A stretch of 10,489 bases of DNA. Origin: Solirubrobacterales bacterium (GTDB taxonomy: Bacteria; Actinomycetota; Thermoleophilia; Solirubrobacterales; Solirubrobacteraceae). The position numbers and the translations under genes were made by a program. The DNA is taken from contig JAATFK010000215.1 in assembly GCA_015655225.1 (NCBI GenBank), positions 1 to 10,489 of the forward strand. The letters run 5' to 3'. The notes beneath the pieces were generated by a model that was given only the letters and a program-made list of their open reading frames with translations, did no database searches and was not told where the DNA came from. Shown here piece by piece: positions 1-8,396 of the stretch. Position 1 is the first letter of the stretch; every line of letters begins with the position of its first letter.

Positions 1-614
1 AGGCCGAGGGGGAGGAGCGCGCCGACCTCTCCGCGACGCTGCTCCACGTCCTGCGCGAGACCCTGCTCCTGGCGCACCCGATGATCCCGTTCGTGACGGA
101 GGAGATCTGGTCGTTCCTGCCCGGTGAGGACGGCCTGCTCGCCGCCCAGCAGGCGACCCCGGCCACGCCCGCCGCTCGCGACGCCGACGCCGAGGCTGCG
201 ATCGCGCGCACGATCGAGGCGATCCAGGTGCTGCGCGGCTGGCGCGACGGCGTCGGCGCGCCCGCCGGCGCCCGCATCCCCGCACGGATCGAGGCCGACG
301 GCTACGACGAGACCTCCGACCACGTCGCGCGCCTCGCCCGCTTCGAGCTGAAGGAGCCCGGCACGAACGGCTCCGAGCCGGTCGCGACGCTCGCGATCCC
401 CGGCGGCGCCGTCCACGTCTACGCGAGCGACGCCGTCGACCTCGGCGCCGCCGAGCGCAAGCTGACCGAGCGACGCGCCAGACTCGAGGCCGAGATCAGG
501 CGCAGCGAGGGCAAGCTCTCCAACGCCGGCTTCGTCGACAAGGCGCCCGCCGCCGTCGTCGAGGCCGAGCGCGAGAAGCTGGTGGCGTTGCGAGACGAAC
601 TGAGGGACCTCTGA
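1..614 (+). CDS. valS: Valyl-tRNA synthetase, C-terminal 203 residues (5' end outside window)
   Basis: Class I aminoacyl-tRNA synthetase that charges tRNA-Val with valine in the cytoplasm. The frame is open from base 3 and ends with TGA at 612-614; the catalytic HIGH and KMSKS regions lie upstream of the window. What is visible is the end of the anticodon-binding helical domain, with the family-typical HPMIPFVTEEIW stretch (bases 75-110). It is followed by a charged helical tail (about bases 436-611, rich in Glu, Arg, Lys and Leu and containing KLSNAGFVDKAP) that matches the C-terminal coiled-coil tRNA-binding arm specific to ValRS. A methionine at 81 is internal, not a start. The stop shares one base with the folC start (TGATG), suggesting co-transcription and translational coupling. 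The ValRS assignment is firm because HPMIPFVTEEIW is joined to the C-terminal coiled coil. Confidence 0.93.
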   Translation, partial: AEGEERADLSATLLHVLRETLLLAHPMIPFVTEEIWSFLPGEDGLLAAQQATPATPAARDADAEAAIARTIEAIQVLRGWRDGVGAPAGARIPARIEADGYDETSDHVARLARFELKEPGTNGSEPVATLAIPGGAVHVYASDAVDLGAAERKLTERRARLEAEIRRSEGKLSNAGFVDKAPAAVVEAEREKLVALRDELRDL

Positions 615-1870
615 TGACGCCGGTCAACCGCTGGACCCTGGAGGACGCCGAGCGCTACCTGCTCTCGCTGGAGCTGTTCGGGATGCGCTTCGGGCTCGAC
701 CGCATGCGGCGCCTGATGACGACGCTCGACCAGCCGGAGCGCCGCTTCGGCACGATCCACGTCGTCGGGACGAACGGCAAGTCCTCGACCGTGCGGATGA
801 CCGCCGCGATCCTGCAGCGCCACGGCCTGCGCGCCGGCGCCTACCTCTCGCCGCACCTCGTCTCCTTCACCGAGCGGATCCGCGTGGACGACATCGACCT
901 CGAGCCGGACGCGTTCGCCCGCGCCGTCGCGCGCGCCGCGCACGCCGCCGAGCTCGTCAACCGCAGCGCGAGCGAGGACGACCACGTCACGCAGTTCGAG
1001 GCGCTGACGGCCGCCGCCTTCGTCGAGCTGGCCGCGCGCGAGGTCGACGTCGCGGTGATCGAGGCCGGCCTCGGCGGCCGCTACGACGCCACCAGCGTGA
1101 TCCCCTCCCGCGTGCAGGTGCTGACGAACGTCGGCCTCGAGCACACCCGCTGGCTCGGCCCGACGATCCGCGACATCGCCCGCGAGAAGCTGGCGGTCGT
1201 GCGCGACGGCGGGATCCTCGTCGTCGGCGCCGACCTGCACCCCGACGCGGCCGAGGAGGCCGAGCTGGCGGCCGAGCGCCACGGCGCGCGGCTGATCGTC
1301 GCGCCCGCCGACCCCGGCGTCGAGGTCGCCGCGCCCGGGACCTACCAGCGCCGCAACTTCGCGCTCGCGAGAGCCGCCGCCGAGGCCTACCTCGGCGCGC
1401 TCGACGCCGAGGCGGTCCGCACGGCCGCCGCCTCCGTCGTCGTGCCGGGCCGCATGCAGGTCGTCGGCCACGAGCCGCTGACGGTGCTCGACGGCGCCCA
1501 CAACCCGGCCGGGATCGCGGCGCTGGCGGAGTCGCTGCCGTCGGTGACCGCCGGGCGCAGGCTCGTCGCGGTCGTCTCGGTGCTCGACGACAAGGACGCG
1601 GCCGAGATGCTGCGCGCGTTGCTGCCGCACTGCGAGACGGTCGTCTTCACCCGCAACCACAGCCCGCGCGCGCTGCCGCCGGCGACGCTCGCGTCGCTCG
1701 CCTCGCAGCTCGATGGGCCCCCGAGCGTGGTCGAGGCCGACCCGCGCCGCGCGCTGGAACGTGCGCGCGAGCTGGCGGGTGCCGGCGGGGTCGTGCTCGC
1801 GACCGGCTCGATCTACCTCGTCGCCGACCTGCTGCGGCCCGCCGGCCAGCGCAGCGCCTCGATCCTGTGA
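614..1870 (+). CDS. folC: Bifunctional dihydrofolate synthase / folylpolyglutamate synthase
   Basis: Mur-ligase-family ATP-dependent enzyme of folate metabolism. It adds glutamate to dihydropteroate and extends the polyglutamate tail of folates in the cytoplasm. The 418-residue length is normal for FolC. Visible motifs are the P-loop VVGTNGKSST (residues 50-59), YLSPHLVSFTERI (77-89), the EAGLGGRYDAT block (150-160), TNVGLEHT (171-178), and DGAHNPAG (293-300) at the beginning of the C-terminal Rossmann-like domain. The N-terminal ATPase domain spans about 1-280. The ATG at 614 overlaps the valS stop by one base and is preceded by AGGGA at 603-607 with six bases of spacing, which supports this start. 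The end overlaps the next small ORF by four bases (GTGA). Whether both activities are present cannot be read from sequence alone, but a separate folate synthase is not seen nearby. Confidence 0.95.
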   Translation: MTPVNRWTLEDAERYLLSLELFGMRFGLDRMRRLMTTLDQPERRFGTIHVVGTNGKSSTVRMTAAILQRHGLRAGAYLSPHLVSFTERIRVDDIDLEPDAFARAVARAAHAAELVNRSASEDDHVTQFEALTAAAFVELAAREVDVAVIEAGLGGRYDATSVIPSRVQVLTNVGLEHTRWLGPTIRDIAREKLAVVRDGGILVVGADLHPDAAEEAELAAERHGARLIVAPADPGVEVAAPGTYQRRNFALARAAAEAYLGALDAEAVRTAAASVVVPGRMQVVGHEPLTVLDGAHNPAGIAALAESLPSVTAGRRLVAVVSVLDDKDAAEMLRALLPHCETVVFTRNHSPRALPPATLASLASQLDGPPSVVEADPRRALERARELAGAGGVVLATGSIYLVADLLRPAGQRSASIL

Positions 1871-1983
1871 GCGACGACGGCCCCCGCTTCCTCCCGATGA
1901 TCGGCCTCGTGGCCGCGATCGTCGCGATCGTGGTGCTCGTGTTCTTCGGGATCGGCTACCTCTTCGGCCGCCTGTTCCTGTGA
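1867..1983 (+). CDS. 38-residue single-pass membrane protein, hypothetical
   Basis: Short ORF starting at GTG 1867, whose last two bases plus the next A form the folC stop (GTGA), and ending at TGA 1981-1983. The peptide begins MSDDGPRF and continues with an almost uninterrupted run of hydrophobic residues (about residues 9-38: Ile, Val, Leu, Ala, Phe, Gly, with one Tyr and one Arg). This is a clear transmembrane helix reaching the C-terminus. The acidic N-terminus followed by a single helix gives no catalytic motif. No convincing Shine-Dalgarno sequence precedes it, so translation would depend on coupling to folC. In Streptomyces-type clusters the slot after folC holds a larger membrane protein (DUF4233); this could be a reduced counterpart or an unrelated small protein. 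The family is not recognised. The exact stop/start overlap and membrane-like composition argue that it is real, but it is short. Confidence 0.55.
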   Translation: MSDDGPRFLPMIGLVAAIVAIVVLVFFGIGYLFGRLFL

Positions 1984-2048
1984 TCGTGCAGGGCAATCCC
2001 GGTGCGTCGCGAATCAACCGCGTGATGCCGTCCTTCAGCTTCGCAGGC

Positions 2049-2054
2049 TAGACT
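2049..2054 (+). promoter_or_regulatory. Candidate -10 box (TAGACT) for a possibly leaderless transcript
   Basis: TAGACT fits the actinobacterial -10 pattern TANNNT and lies eight bases before the GTG start at 2063. Transcription would then begin at or next to the start codon. No Shine-Dalgarno-like sequence lies between it and the GTG, which agrees with leaderless translation, common in Actinobacteria. No good -35 hexamer is visible about 17 bases upstream (bases near 2026-2031 read TGCCGT). This is a pattern match only. Confidence 0.35.
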
Positions 2055-2062
2055 CGCCGGTC

Positions 2063-2578
2063 GTGACGACACCCTTCGCCATCTTCGGGATCCACAACAG
2101 CGGCCTCAACCTGGCCGTCAACCTGGTGATCCTCTTCCTCGTCGTGCTGTGGCTCTCGTTGCTGTACTGGACGTTCGCCGACGCGCGTCGCCGGATCGCC
2201 GATCCGCTGCTCGTCGCCTGCGCGACGGCGGCCTCGCTCTTTCCCTTCCTCGGCACGATCGTCTACACGATCGTGCGTCCGCCGGAGTACCTCGACGACG
2301 TGCGCGAGCGCGAGCTCGAGATGCAGTCGGCGGAGGCGCGCCTGCACGCGGCCGGGTACCACCTGTGCCCGCACTGCGACTACGAGGTCGAGAAGGACTA
2401 CCTGCGCTGCCCCAACTGCCTGCGCAAGCTGAAGGACCCGTGCCGCAACTGCGGCAAGCCGCTCGATCCGCTCTGGCGGGTCTGCCCGTACTGCGAGACC
2501 GAGGTCGAGCAGGCGACGACGGCTCCCCGGCGCAGCCGGCGACGGCGCACAGAAGAAGCGCCTGAGCCGACCCAGTAG
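2063..2578 (+). CDS. Membrane protein with a C-terminal double zinc ribbon
   Basis: A 171-residue protein of unknown function. Hydrophobic segments at about residues 17-37 and 47-70 look like two transmembrane helices, followed by a charged helical linker (about 75-97, rich in Glu and Arg). Two CxxC...CxxC zinc ribbons follow: Cys102, 105, 116, 119 and Cys127, 130, 141, 144. The tail (155-171) is Arg-rich and then acidic. The paired ribbons resemble the zinc-ribbon/DZANK-type modules often attached to bacterial membrane proteins; the cytoplasmic side is likely for the ribbons, but I infer this. The GTG at 2063 is the only sensible start because the first membrane helix follows directly, and it has no Shine-Dalgarno sequence. 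The gene sits between folC and ndk, 79 bases after the small ORF. No enzyme motif is seen, so a structural, sensing or nucleic-acid-related role remains open. Confidence 0.85.
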   Translation: MTTPFAIFGIHNSGLNLAVNLVILFLVVLWLSLLYWTFADARRRIADPLLVACATAASLFPFLGTIVYTIVRPPEYLDDVRERELEMQSAEARLHAAGYHLCPHCDYEVEKDYLRCPNCLRKLKDPCRNCGKPLDPLWRVCPYCETEVEQATTAPRRSRRRRTEEAPEPTQ

Positions 2579-2600
2579 CACCCCTCCCGCACAGAACATC

Positions 2601-2606
2601 AAGGAG
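2601..2606 (+). promoter_or_regulatory. Strong Shine-Dalgarno site of ndk
   Basis: AAGGAG lies five bases before the GTG at 2612. It fixes the ndk start and is one of the few strong ribosome-binding sites in this window; most of the other genes rely on overlap with the previous stop codon. Confidence 0.85.
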
Positions 2607-2611
2607 CCTCA

Positions 2612-3016
2612 GTGGACCGGACCCTCATCCTGGTCAAGCCGGACGCCTACGCGCGCGGCCTGACCGGCGAGATCATCTCCCGCTTCGAGCGCAAGGGCCT
2701 GCGCATCGCGGCGCTCGAGCAGCGCACCCTCACGCGTGAGATCGCCGAGCAGCACTACGCCGAGCACAAGGAGCGGCCGTTCTTCGGCGAGCTCGTCGAG
2801 TTCATCACCTCGGGCCCGCTCGTGGCGCTCGTGCTGGAGGGCGACGACGCCGTCAAGGCGACGCGCCAGCTGATCGGCGCGACCAACCCGCTGGAGGCCG
2901 CTCCCGGCTCGATCCGCGGCGACTTCGCGATCGAGGTCGGCCAGAACCTCGTCCACGGCTCCGACTCGAACGAGTCGGCCGCGCGCGAGGCGAAGCTCTT
3001 CTTCCCGGCGCTCTAG
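2612..3016 (+). CDS. ndk: Nucleoside diphosphate kinase
   Basis: Transfers the gamma phosphate of ATP to nucleoside diphosphates through a phosphohistidine intermediate, balancing NTP and dNTP pools in the cytoplasm. At 134 residues it is the normal bacterial size. The start [12 protein letters not shown] is the family-typical first strand with the conserved [17 protein letters not shown] (residues 57-69) matches the conserved F..L..f..SGP block, and the active-site signature NLVHGSDS (112-119) contains the phosphorylated histidine, His115. The C-terminus (EAKLFFPAL) is complete. It starts at GTG with a strong AAGGAG site. The maf gene follows within about 22 bases, so both probably share a transcript and together handle nucleotide supply and nucleotide cleansing. 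Confidence 0.97.
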   Translation: MDRTLILVKPDAYARGLTGEIISRFERKGLRIAALEQRTLTREIAEQHYAEHKERPFFGELVEFITSGPLVALVLEGDDAVKATRQLIGATNPLEAAPGSIRGDFAIEVGQNLVHGSDSNESAAREAKLFFPAL

Positions 3017-3571
3017 GCGCGGCCCGGCGGGCACGGCGCTGACGCTCCTGCTCGCATCGCGCTCGCCGCAGCGGCGGGCGATCCTGACCCAGCTGGGCGT
3101 CGCCTTCGAGGCGCGCCCGGCTGACGTCCCCGAGCTGACGCAGGGCGATCCGCCCGCCGTCGCGGTCGAGAACGCCCGTCGCAAGGCCGCCGCGGTCGCC
3201 GAGACCGCGCCGCCCGGCACGACCGTCCTCGGCGTCGACACGATCGTCGAGCTGGACGGCGCGATCTACGGCAAGCCGGCGGGCGAGGCGGCCGCGCGCG
3301 CCACGCTGAGCACGCTCTCCGGGCGCGTGCACGTGGTGCTGAGCGGCATCTGCGTGATCGACGGCGACGGCTCGCGAACCGCCCTCGCGAGCACCCGCGT
3401 CCGCTTCCGCGCGCTCGCTCCCGCGACGCTCGACTGGTACCTCGCGACCGGCGAGTGGCCGGAGCGCGCGGGCGGCTACGCGATCCAGGGGAGAGGGGCC
3501 GCGCTCGTCACCGCGATCGACGGCGACTACCTCAACGTCGTCGGCCTGCCGGTGAGCGCGCTCCTGGAGTT

Positions 3572-4823
<1,252 letters not shown>

Positions 4824-4846
4824 CGCGACGTGCGGAGTACGACCTT

Positions 4847-4850
4847 GGAG
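4847..4850 (+). promoter_or_regulatory. Shine-Dalgarno-like GGAG that supports the mreC start
   Basis: GGAG ends 11 bases before GTG 4862, slightly longer than ideal spacing. The frame stays open upstream through the mreB region, so this site and the position of the first membrane helix are what decide the mreC start. Confidence 0.5.
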
Positions 4851-4861
4851 ACACGCGAAAC

Positions 4862-5773
4862 GTGTACGACAGACAAGTTCGCCGGCGGCGGGCAGTGCTT
4901 GCGCTGCTCGTCGTGGTCTCCCTGATCCTCCTCACCGCCTACTTCGGCGAGTCCGGCGGGGGACCGTTCCACTCGATCCAGCGGGGCGTGATCCAGGTGC
5001 TCTCGCCCGTCCAGGACGGGGCCAGCCGGGCGCTCAAGCCTGCCCGCGACCTGTTCGGCTCGTTCGGCGACTCGTTCCACGCGAAGAAGCAGGTCGGGCA
5101 GCTGAAGAAGCAGGTCGCGACCTACCGCCAGGAGGCGGTCCAGGGTCAGGAGGCGATCCGCGACGCCGCCGAGTACGCCGCGCTGCTGAAGATCGACAGA
5201 GACACGACCCAGCCGGTCGCCCAGTACACGCAGAAGACGGCGCGGATCATCGTGCGCTCGGTCGACAACCTGCTGCGCGACACGATCCAGGTCAACGCCG
5301 GCAGCGGCGACGGCGTGCGGCTGAACGACACGGTCGTCGCCGGCGACGGGCTCGTCGGACACGTCACGACGGTCGCCGGCGACACGTCGGTGATCACGCT
5401 GATCACCGACCAGAGCTCGTCGGTGCAGGCGAGAGTCATCCCGCGCGCGCATCCCAGAGCGAGCTACTACGGGCTGTTGAAGCCGTCGGTCGGCAACCCG
5501 ACCGACATGCTGCTGCAGCTGATCCCGCGCGACGCGAAGATCGCCGACGGCGACTTCGTCGTGACCGGCGGAACGCGGTCGGGCAAGCTCGATCCTCTGT
5601 ACCCGGCCGGAATCCTGATCGGGACCGTCAGAAACCCCTCGCCAGTCTCGATCGAGAACGACCAGGAGGTCCACGTCTCGCCGGCCGTCGACCTGCGTCA
5701 GCTCGACTTCGTGCAGATCCTGACGGCGCCGAACGGCAGCGCCGGCGGACTGCGCGCGCAGGTCGGGCCGTGA
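4862..5773 (+). CDS. mreC: Rod-shape-determining protein MreC
   Basis: Bitopic scaffold of the elongasome; its extracytoplasmic domain binds and activates PBP2. From GTG 4862 the protein has 303 residues and begins with a short basic cytoplasmic tail (MYDRQVRRRR), then a transmembrane helix (about 11-28). A coiled-coil stretch follows (about 72-110, KKQVGQLKKQVATYRQE), then the beta-rich MreC domain (about 125-287) with the family-type segments LLRDTIQVNAGSGDGV (137-152), VAGDGLVGHV (159-168) and GILIGTV (250-256). The same frame is open far upstream across mreB, but that part reads as Arg-rich nonsense and is rejected; GTG 4862 places the membrane helix directly at the N-terminus. It lies 38 bases after mreB and its stop overlaps the mreD start (GTGA). 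Five of about 23 Arg codons are AGA, more than in mreB or mreD. Confidence 0.93.
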   Translation: MYDRQVRRRRAVLALLVVVSLILLTAYFGESGGGPFHSIQRGVIQVLSPVQDGASRALKPARDLFGSFGDSFHAKKQVGQLKKQVATYRQEAVQGQEAIRDAAEYAALLKIDRDTTQPVAQYTQKTARIIVRSVDNLLRDTIQVNAGSGDGVRLNDTVVAGDGLVGHVTTVAGDTSVITLITDQSSSVQARVIPRAHPRASYYGLLKPSVGNPTDMLLQLIPRDAKIADGDFVVTGGTRSGKLDPLYPAGILIGTVRNPSPVSIENDQEVHVSPAVDLRQLDFVQILTAPNGSAGGLRAQVGP

Positions 5774-6345
5774 GCGAGCGCTGGCAGCTGACGGCGCGCC
5801 TCGCCGCGCTCGGGCTGATCGTCGCGATCGTCCAGATCACGGCGATCTCGCAGGTGACTGTCTTCGGCGTCGCGATCGACATCTCGCCGCTGCTGGTCGC
5901 CTCCGTCGGACTGCTGGCGGGCTCGCTCCCGGGCGCGATCTTCGGCTTCTGCGTCGGGCTCTTCATCGACACCGCGCTCGTGCAGACGCTCGGCGTCACG
6001 TCGCTCCTGTTCATCGCGATCGGCTACTGGTCGGGACGGCTGCGCGAGCTGCGCGACCCGTCCCACAGTCTCGTGCCGATGGCGGTCGGGGCGGCCGCGA
6101 CCGCGATCGCCGTGATCGGCTTCGTCGTGCTGCAGTTCATGCTCGGCGTGGACGCGCCGGTCAGCTGGCTGCTGCTGCGCCAGATCGTCGTCACGATCAT
6201 CGTCAACACGCTGCTTGCGATCCCCGTCTACGCGCTCGTGCGACGGGCGATCCGCGGCTCCCTGCCGGAGGATCCGCGCCGTCGCCGCCGCCGGGCCTAC
6301 ACGACCGGCGGCCTCTCGCCGCTGCAACGGCCCTCGCAGCGATGA
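5770..6345 (+). CDS. mreD: Rod-shape-determining membrane protein MreD
   Basis: Integral membrane partner of MreC in the elongation machinery. The 191-residue protein shows about five to six hydrophobic segments (near residues 10-30, 35-60, 62-85, 100-125 and 135-160) and an Arg-rich cytoplasmic C-terminus (about 165-191). LPGAIFGFCVGLFIDTAL (54-71) resembles the conserved central MreD stretch with the G...GL..D pattern. MreD is weakly conserved, so the identification rests on topology, this stretch and its position between mreC and mrdA. GTG 5770 overlaps the mreC stop, and its own stop overlaps the ATG of the next gene, so translation is probably coupled on both sides. No strong ribosome-binding site is seen. 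Confidence 0.9.
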   Translation: MSERWQLTARLAALGLIVAIVQITAISQVTVFGVAIDISPLLVASVGLLAGSLPGAIFGFCVGLFIDTALVQTLGVTSLLFIAIGYWSGRLRELRDPSHSLVPMAVGAAATAIAVIGFVVLQFMLGVDAPVSWLLLRQIVVTIIVNTLLAIPVYALVRRAIRGSLPEDPRRRRRRAYTTGGLSPLQRPSQR

Positions 6346-8396
6346 TCGGCCAGGGCAACAACGACGACCGTCGCACGCCGATCACGCCGCAGATGGCGAT
6401 GCGCGTGGCGATCCTCGGCGGGATCGCGTTCGCGCTCTTCGGGATCGTCTTCTTCCGCCTCTGGTTCCTGCAGGTGCTCTCGGGCGACCAGTACCTCGCG
6501 CAGGCGAGCAGCAACCGCACCCGCAGCGTCGTGATCCAGGCGCCGCGCGGCGAGATCACGGACCGCAACGGCACGCCGCTGGTCGAGAACCGGCGCGCGG
6601 TCGACGTGATGGTGACGCCGTCGAAGCTGCCGGCGGACGGACCGAAGCGGCACGCCTACCTCGTCCGGCTCAGCAAGATCCTGGGCCTCTCGACAAAGCC
6701 GGAGACCTGCTCCACGGGTCCGTCCGCGACGGCGGACAACACGCCCCGGATGGACCTCGAGTGCCGGATCGACCGCGGCGTCTTCCAGATCCCGTACGCC
6801 GACGTGATCGCCGCGACCGACGTCTCGCCGGCGGTCTACGGCTACCTCGCCGAGCGCGCCGACGAGTTCCCCGGCGTCTCCAGCGAGCAGGTCTACCTGC
6901 GCTCCTATCCGGAGAAGACGGTCGGCGCGCAGCTGTTCGGGACCGTCGGCCAGATCAGCGGGCCGGAGCTGAAGCAGTCGCACTACCGCGGCGTGAAGGG
7001 CGGCACGCTCGTCGGCCAGTCGGGGCTCGAGTACAGCTACGACCAGTACCTGCGGGGCGTCAACGGCGCGCAGCGGATCCAGGTCGGCGCCGACGGCAGA
7101 GCGACCGGCGCGCAGACGACGGTTCAGCCGAAGGCCGGCAACGACCTGCGGCTCTCGATCTCCGCGCCGCTGGAGGCGGAGGGCCAGCGCGCGCTCGCGA
7201 CCGGCATCCAGCTCGCCCAGGGGAACGGCAACCCGGCCGACGCGGGCGCGTTCGTCGCGCTCGACCCGCGCAACGGGCAGGTGCTGGGGATGGGCTCGGC
7301 GCCGAGCTTCGACCCGAACACGCTCCCGAAGCTGACGACGAAGCAGTACGACGCCGAGTTCCCGAGAACGAACGAGACCCCGTCGCTCAACCGCGCGCTC
7401 GACGGCCTCTACCCGGTCGGCTCGACCTTCAAGGTCGTGACGGCGGCGGCCGCGATGGCGGCCGGCAAGATCACGCCCAGCACGATCTACGACGACAGCG
7501 GCACGTGGAGAAACGGCCCGCAGGTGCGCCACAACTCCGGGCACGCGGCGTACGGCCCGACCGACATGCTGAACGCCTTCAGATACTCGGTCGACACCTA
7601 CTTCTACCAGCTGGGTCAGGACCTGAACGTCGATCCGACGACCCACCCGAACGGCGGCGCGCTGCAGTCGTGGGCGAGAAGATTCGGCTTCGGCTCGCCG
7701 GTCCCGATCGACGTGCCGCAGCAGTCGACGAGCGACGGGATCGTCCCGTCGCCGGCGTGGCGCAACAACCGCAACAGAGAGCAGATCGCCTGCGACGCCG
7801 ATCTCGCCAGAAGCCAGAGAGACCCGCACTACAAGCGTCACTTCAGAGGCGTCTGCGCCTACTCCGACGGGCGCACGTGGTCGCTCGGCGACAACGTCTC
7901 GCTCGCGGTCGGCCAGGGCGACTTCCTCGCGACGCCGCTGCAGATGGCGGTCGCCTACTCGGCGATCGAGAACGGCGGCACGATCGTCAAGCCGCACGTC
8001 GGCCTGCAGGTGACCGACAGCAGCGGTGGAATCCTCTCGACCGTGCCGAACGGGACCGTCCGCAGACTCGACATCCCGAACCTGAGCGCGATCCAGCAGG
8101 GACTGCACGCCGCGGCGAGCGAGCAGGGCGGCACCTCCGCCGACGTCTGGAGAGGCTTCCCGTCGAAGTACCAGGTCTACGGCAAGACCGGCACCGCCCA
8201 GCACGGCCTCGAGCAGCCCGACCAGGCGTGGTACGTCTGCTACATCCCGGATCCCGTCAGACCGATCGTGATCGCGGTCACGATCGAGAGAGGCGGCTTC
8301 GGCGCCCAGTCGGCCGCGCCCGTCGCGCGCCTGATCGCCTCGCAGTGGTTCGGCGTCAAGAAGGTCGTCAGAGCCGGCAGCTCGGACACGCTGTGA
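6342..8396 (+). CDS. mrdA: Penicillin-binding protein 2, elongation-specific DD-transpeptidase
   Basis: Class B PBP that cross-links peptidoglycan during rod elongation together with RodA. The 684-residue protein has one N-terminal membrane helix (about 20-44) and a dimerisation/pedestal region (about 62-255, including APRGEITDRNG at 67-77). The transpeptidase domain (about 300-670) has all three active-site motifs: STFK with nucleophile Ser361 and Lys364, SVD (416-418) in the SxN position, and KTGTAQ (615-620). Asp as the third residue of the second motif is, from family knowledge, usual for the PBP2 class. Cys123 and Cys141 in the pedestal and Cys484 and Cys505 in the catalytic domain are outside the membrane and could form disulfides. 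ATG 6342 overlaps the mreD stop (ATGA) and its stop overlaps rodA. Arginine codons switch abruptly: no AGA among the 20 in residues 1-252, 15 of 26 after that. Confidence 0.96.
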   Translation: MIGQGNNDDRRTPITPQMAMRVAILGGIAFALFGIVFFRLWFLQVLSGDQYLAQASSNRTRSVVIQAPRGEITDRNGTPLVENRRAVDVMVTPSKLPADGPKRHAYLVRLSKILGLSTKPETCSTGPSATADNTPRMDLECRIDRGVFQIPYADVIAATDVSPAVYGYLAERADEFPGVSSEQVYLRSYPEKTVGAQLFGTVGQISGPELKQSHYRGVKGGTLVGQSGLEYSYDQYLRGVNGAQRIQVGADGRATGAQTTVQPKAGNDLRLSISAPLEAEGQRALATGIQLAQGNGNPADAGAFVALDPRNGQVLGMGSAPSFDPNTLPKLTTKQYDAEFPRTNETPSLNRALDGLYPVGSTFKVVTAAAAMAAGKITPSTIYDDSGTWRNGPQVRHNSGHAAYGPTDMLNAFRYSVDTYFYQLGQDLNVDPTTHPNGGALQSWARRFGFGSPVPIDVPQQSTSDGIVPSPAWRNNRNREQIACDADLARSQRDPHYKRHFRGVCAYSDGRTWSLGDNVSLAVGQGDFLATPLQMAVAYSAIENGGTIVKPHVGLQVTDSSGGILSTVPNGTVRRLDIPNLSAIQQGLHAAASEQGGTSADVWRGFPSKYQVYGKTGTAQHGLEQPDQAWYVCYIPDPVRPIVIAVTIERGGFGAQSAAPVARLIASQWFGVKKVVRAGSSDTL

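Noticed and set aside
1713..2051. 112-residue plus-strand frame across the folC end
   Set aside because: It has Arg-, Ser- and Pro-rich shadow composition and overlaps folC and the 38-residue ORF in a different frame, with no recognisable features.
6215..8392. Upstream extension of the rodA frame across mrdA
   Set aside because: It is the out-of-frame shadow of mrdA; rodA starts at GTG 8393 with the usual overlap and a short cytoplasmic tail.
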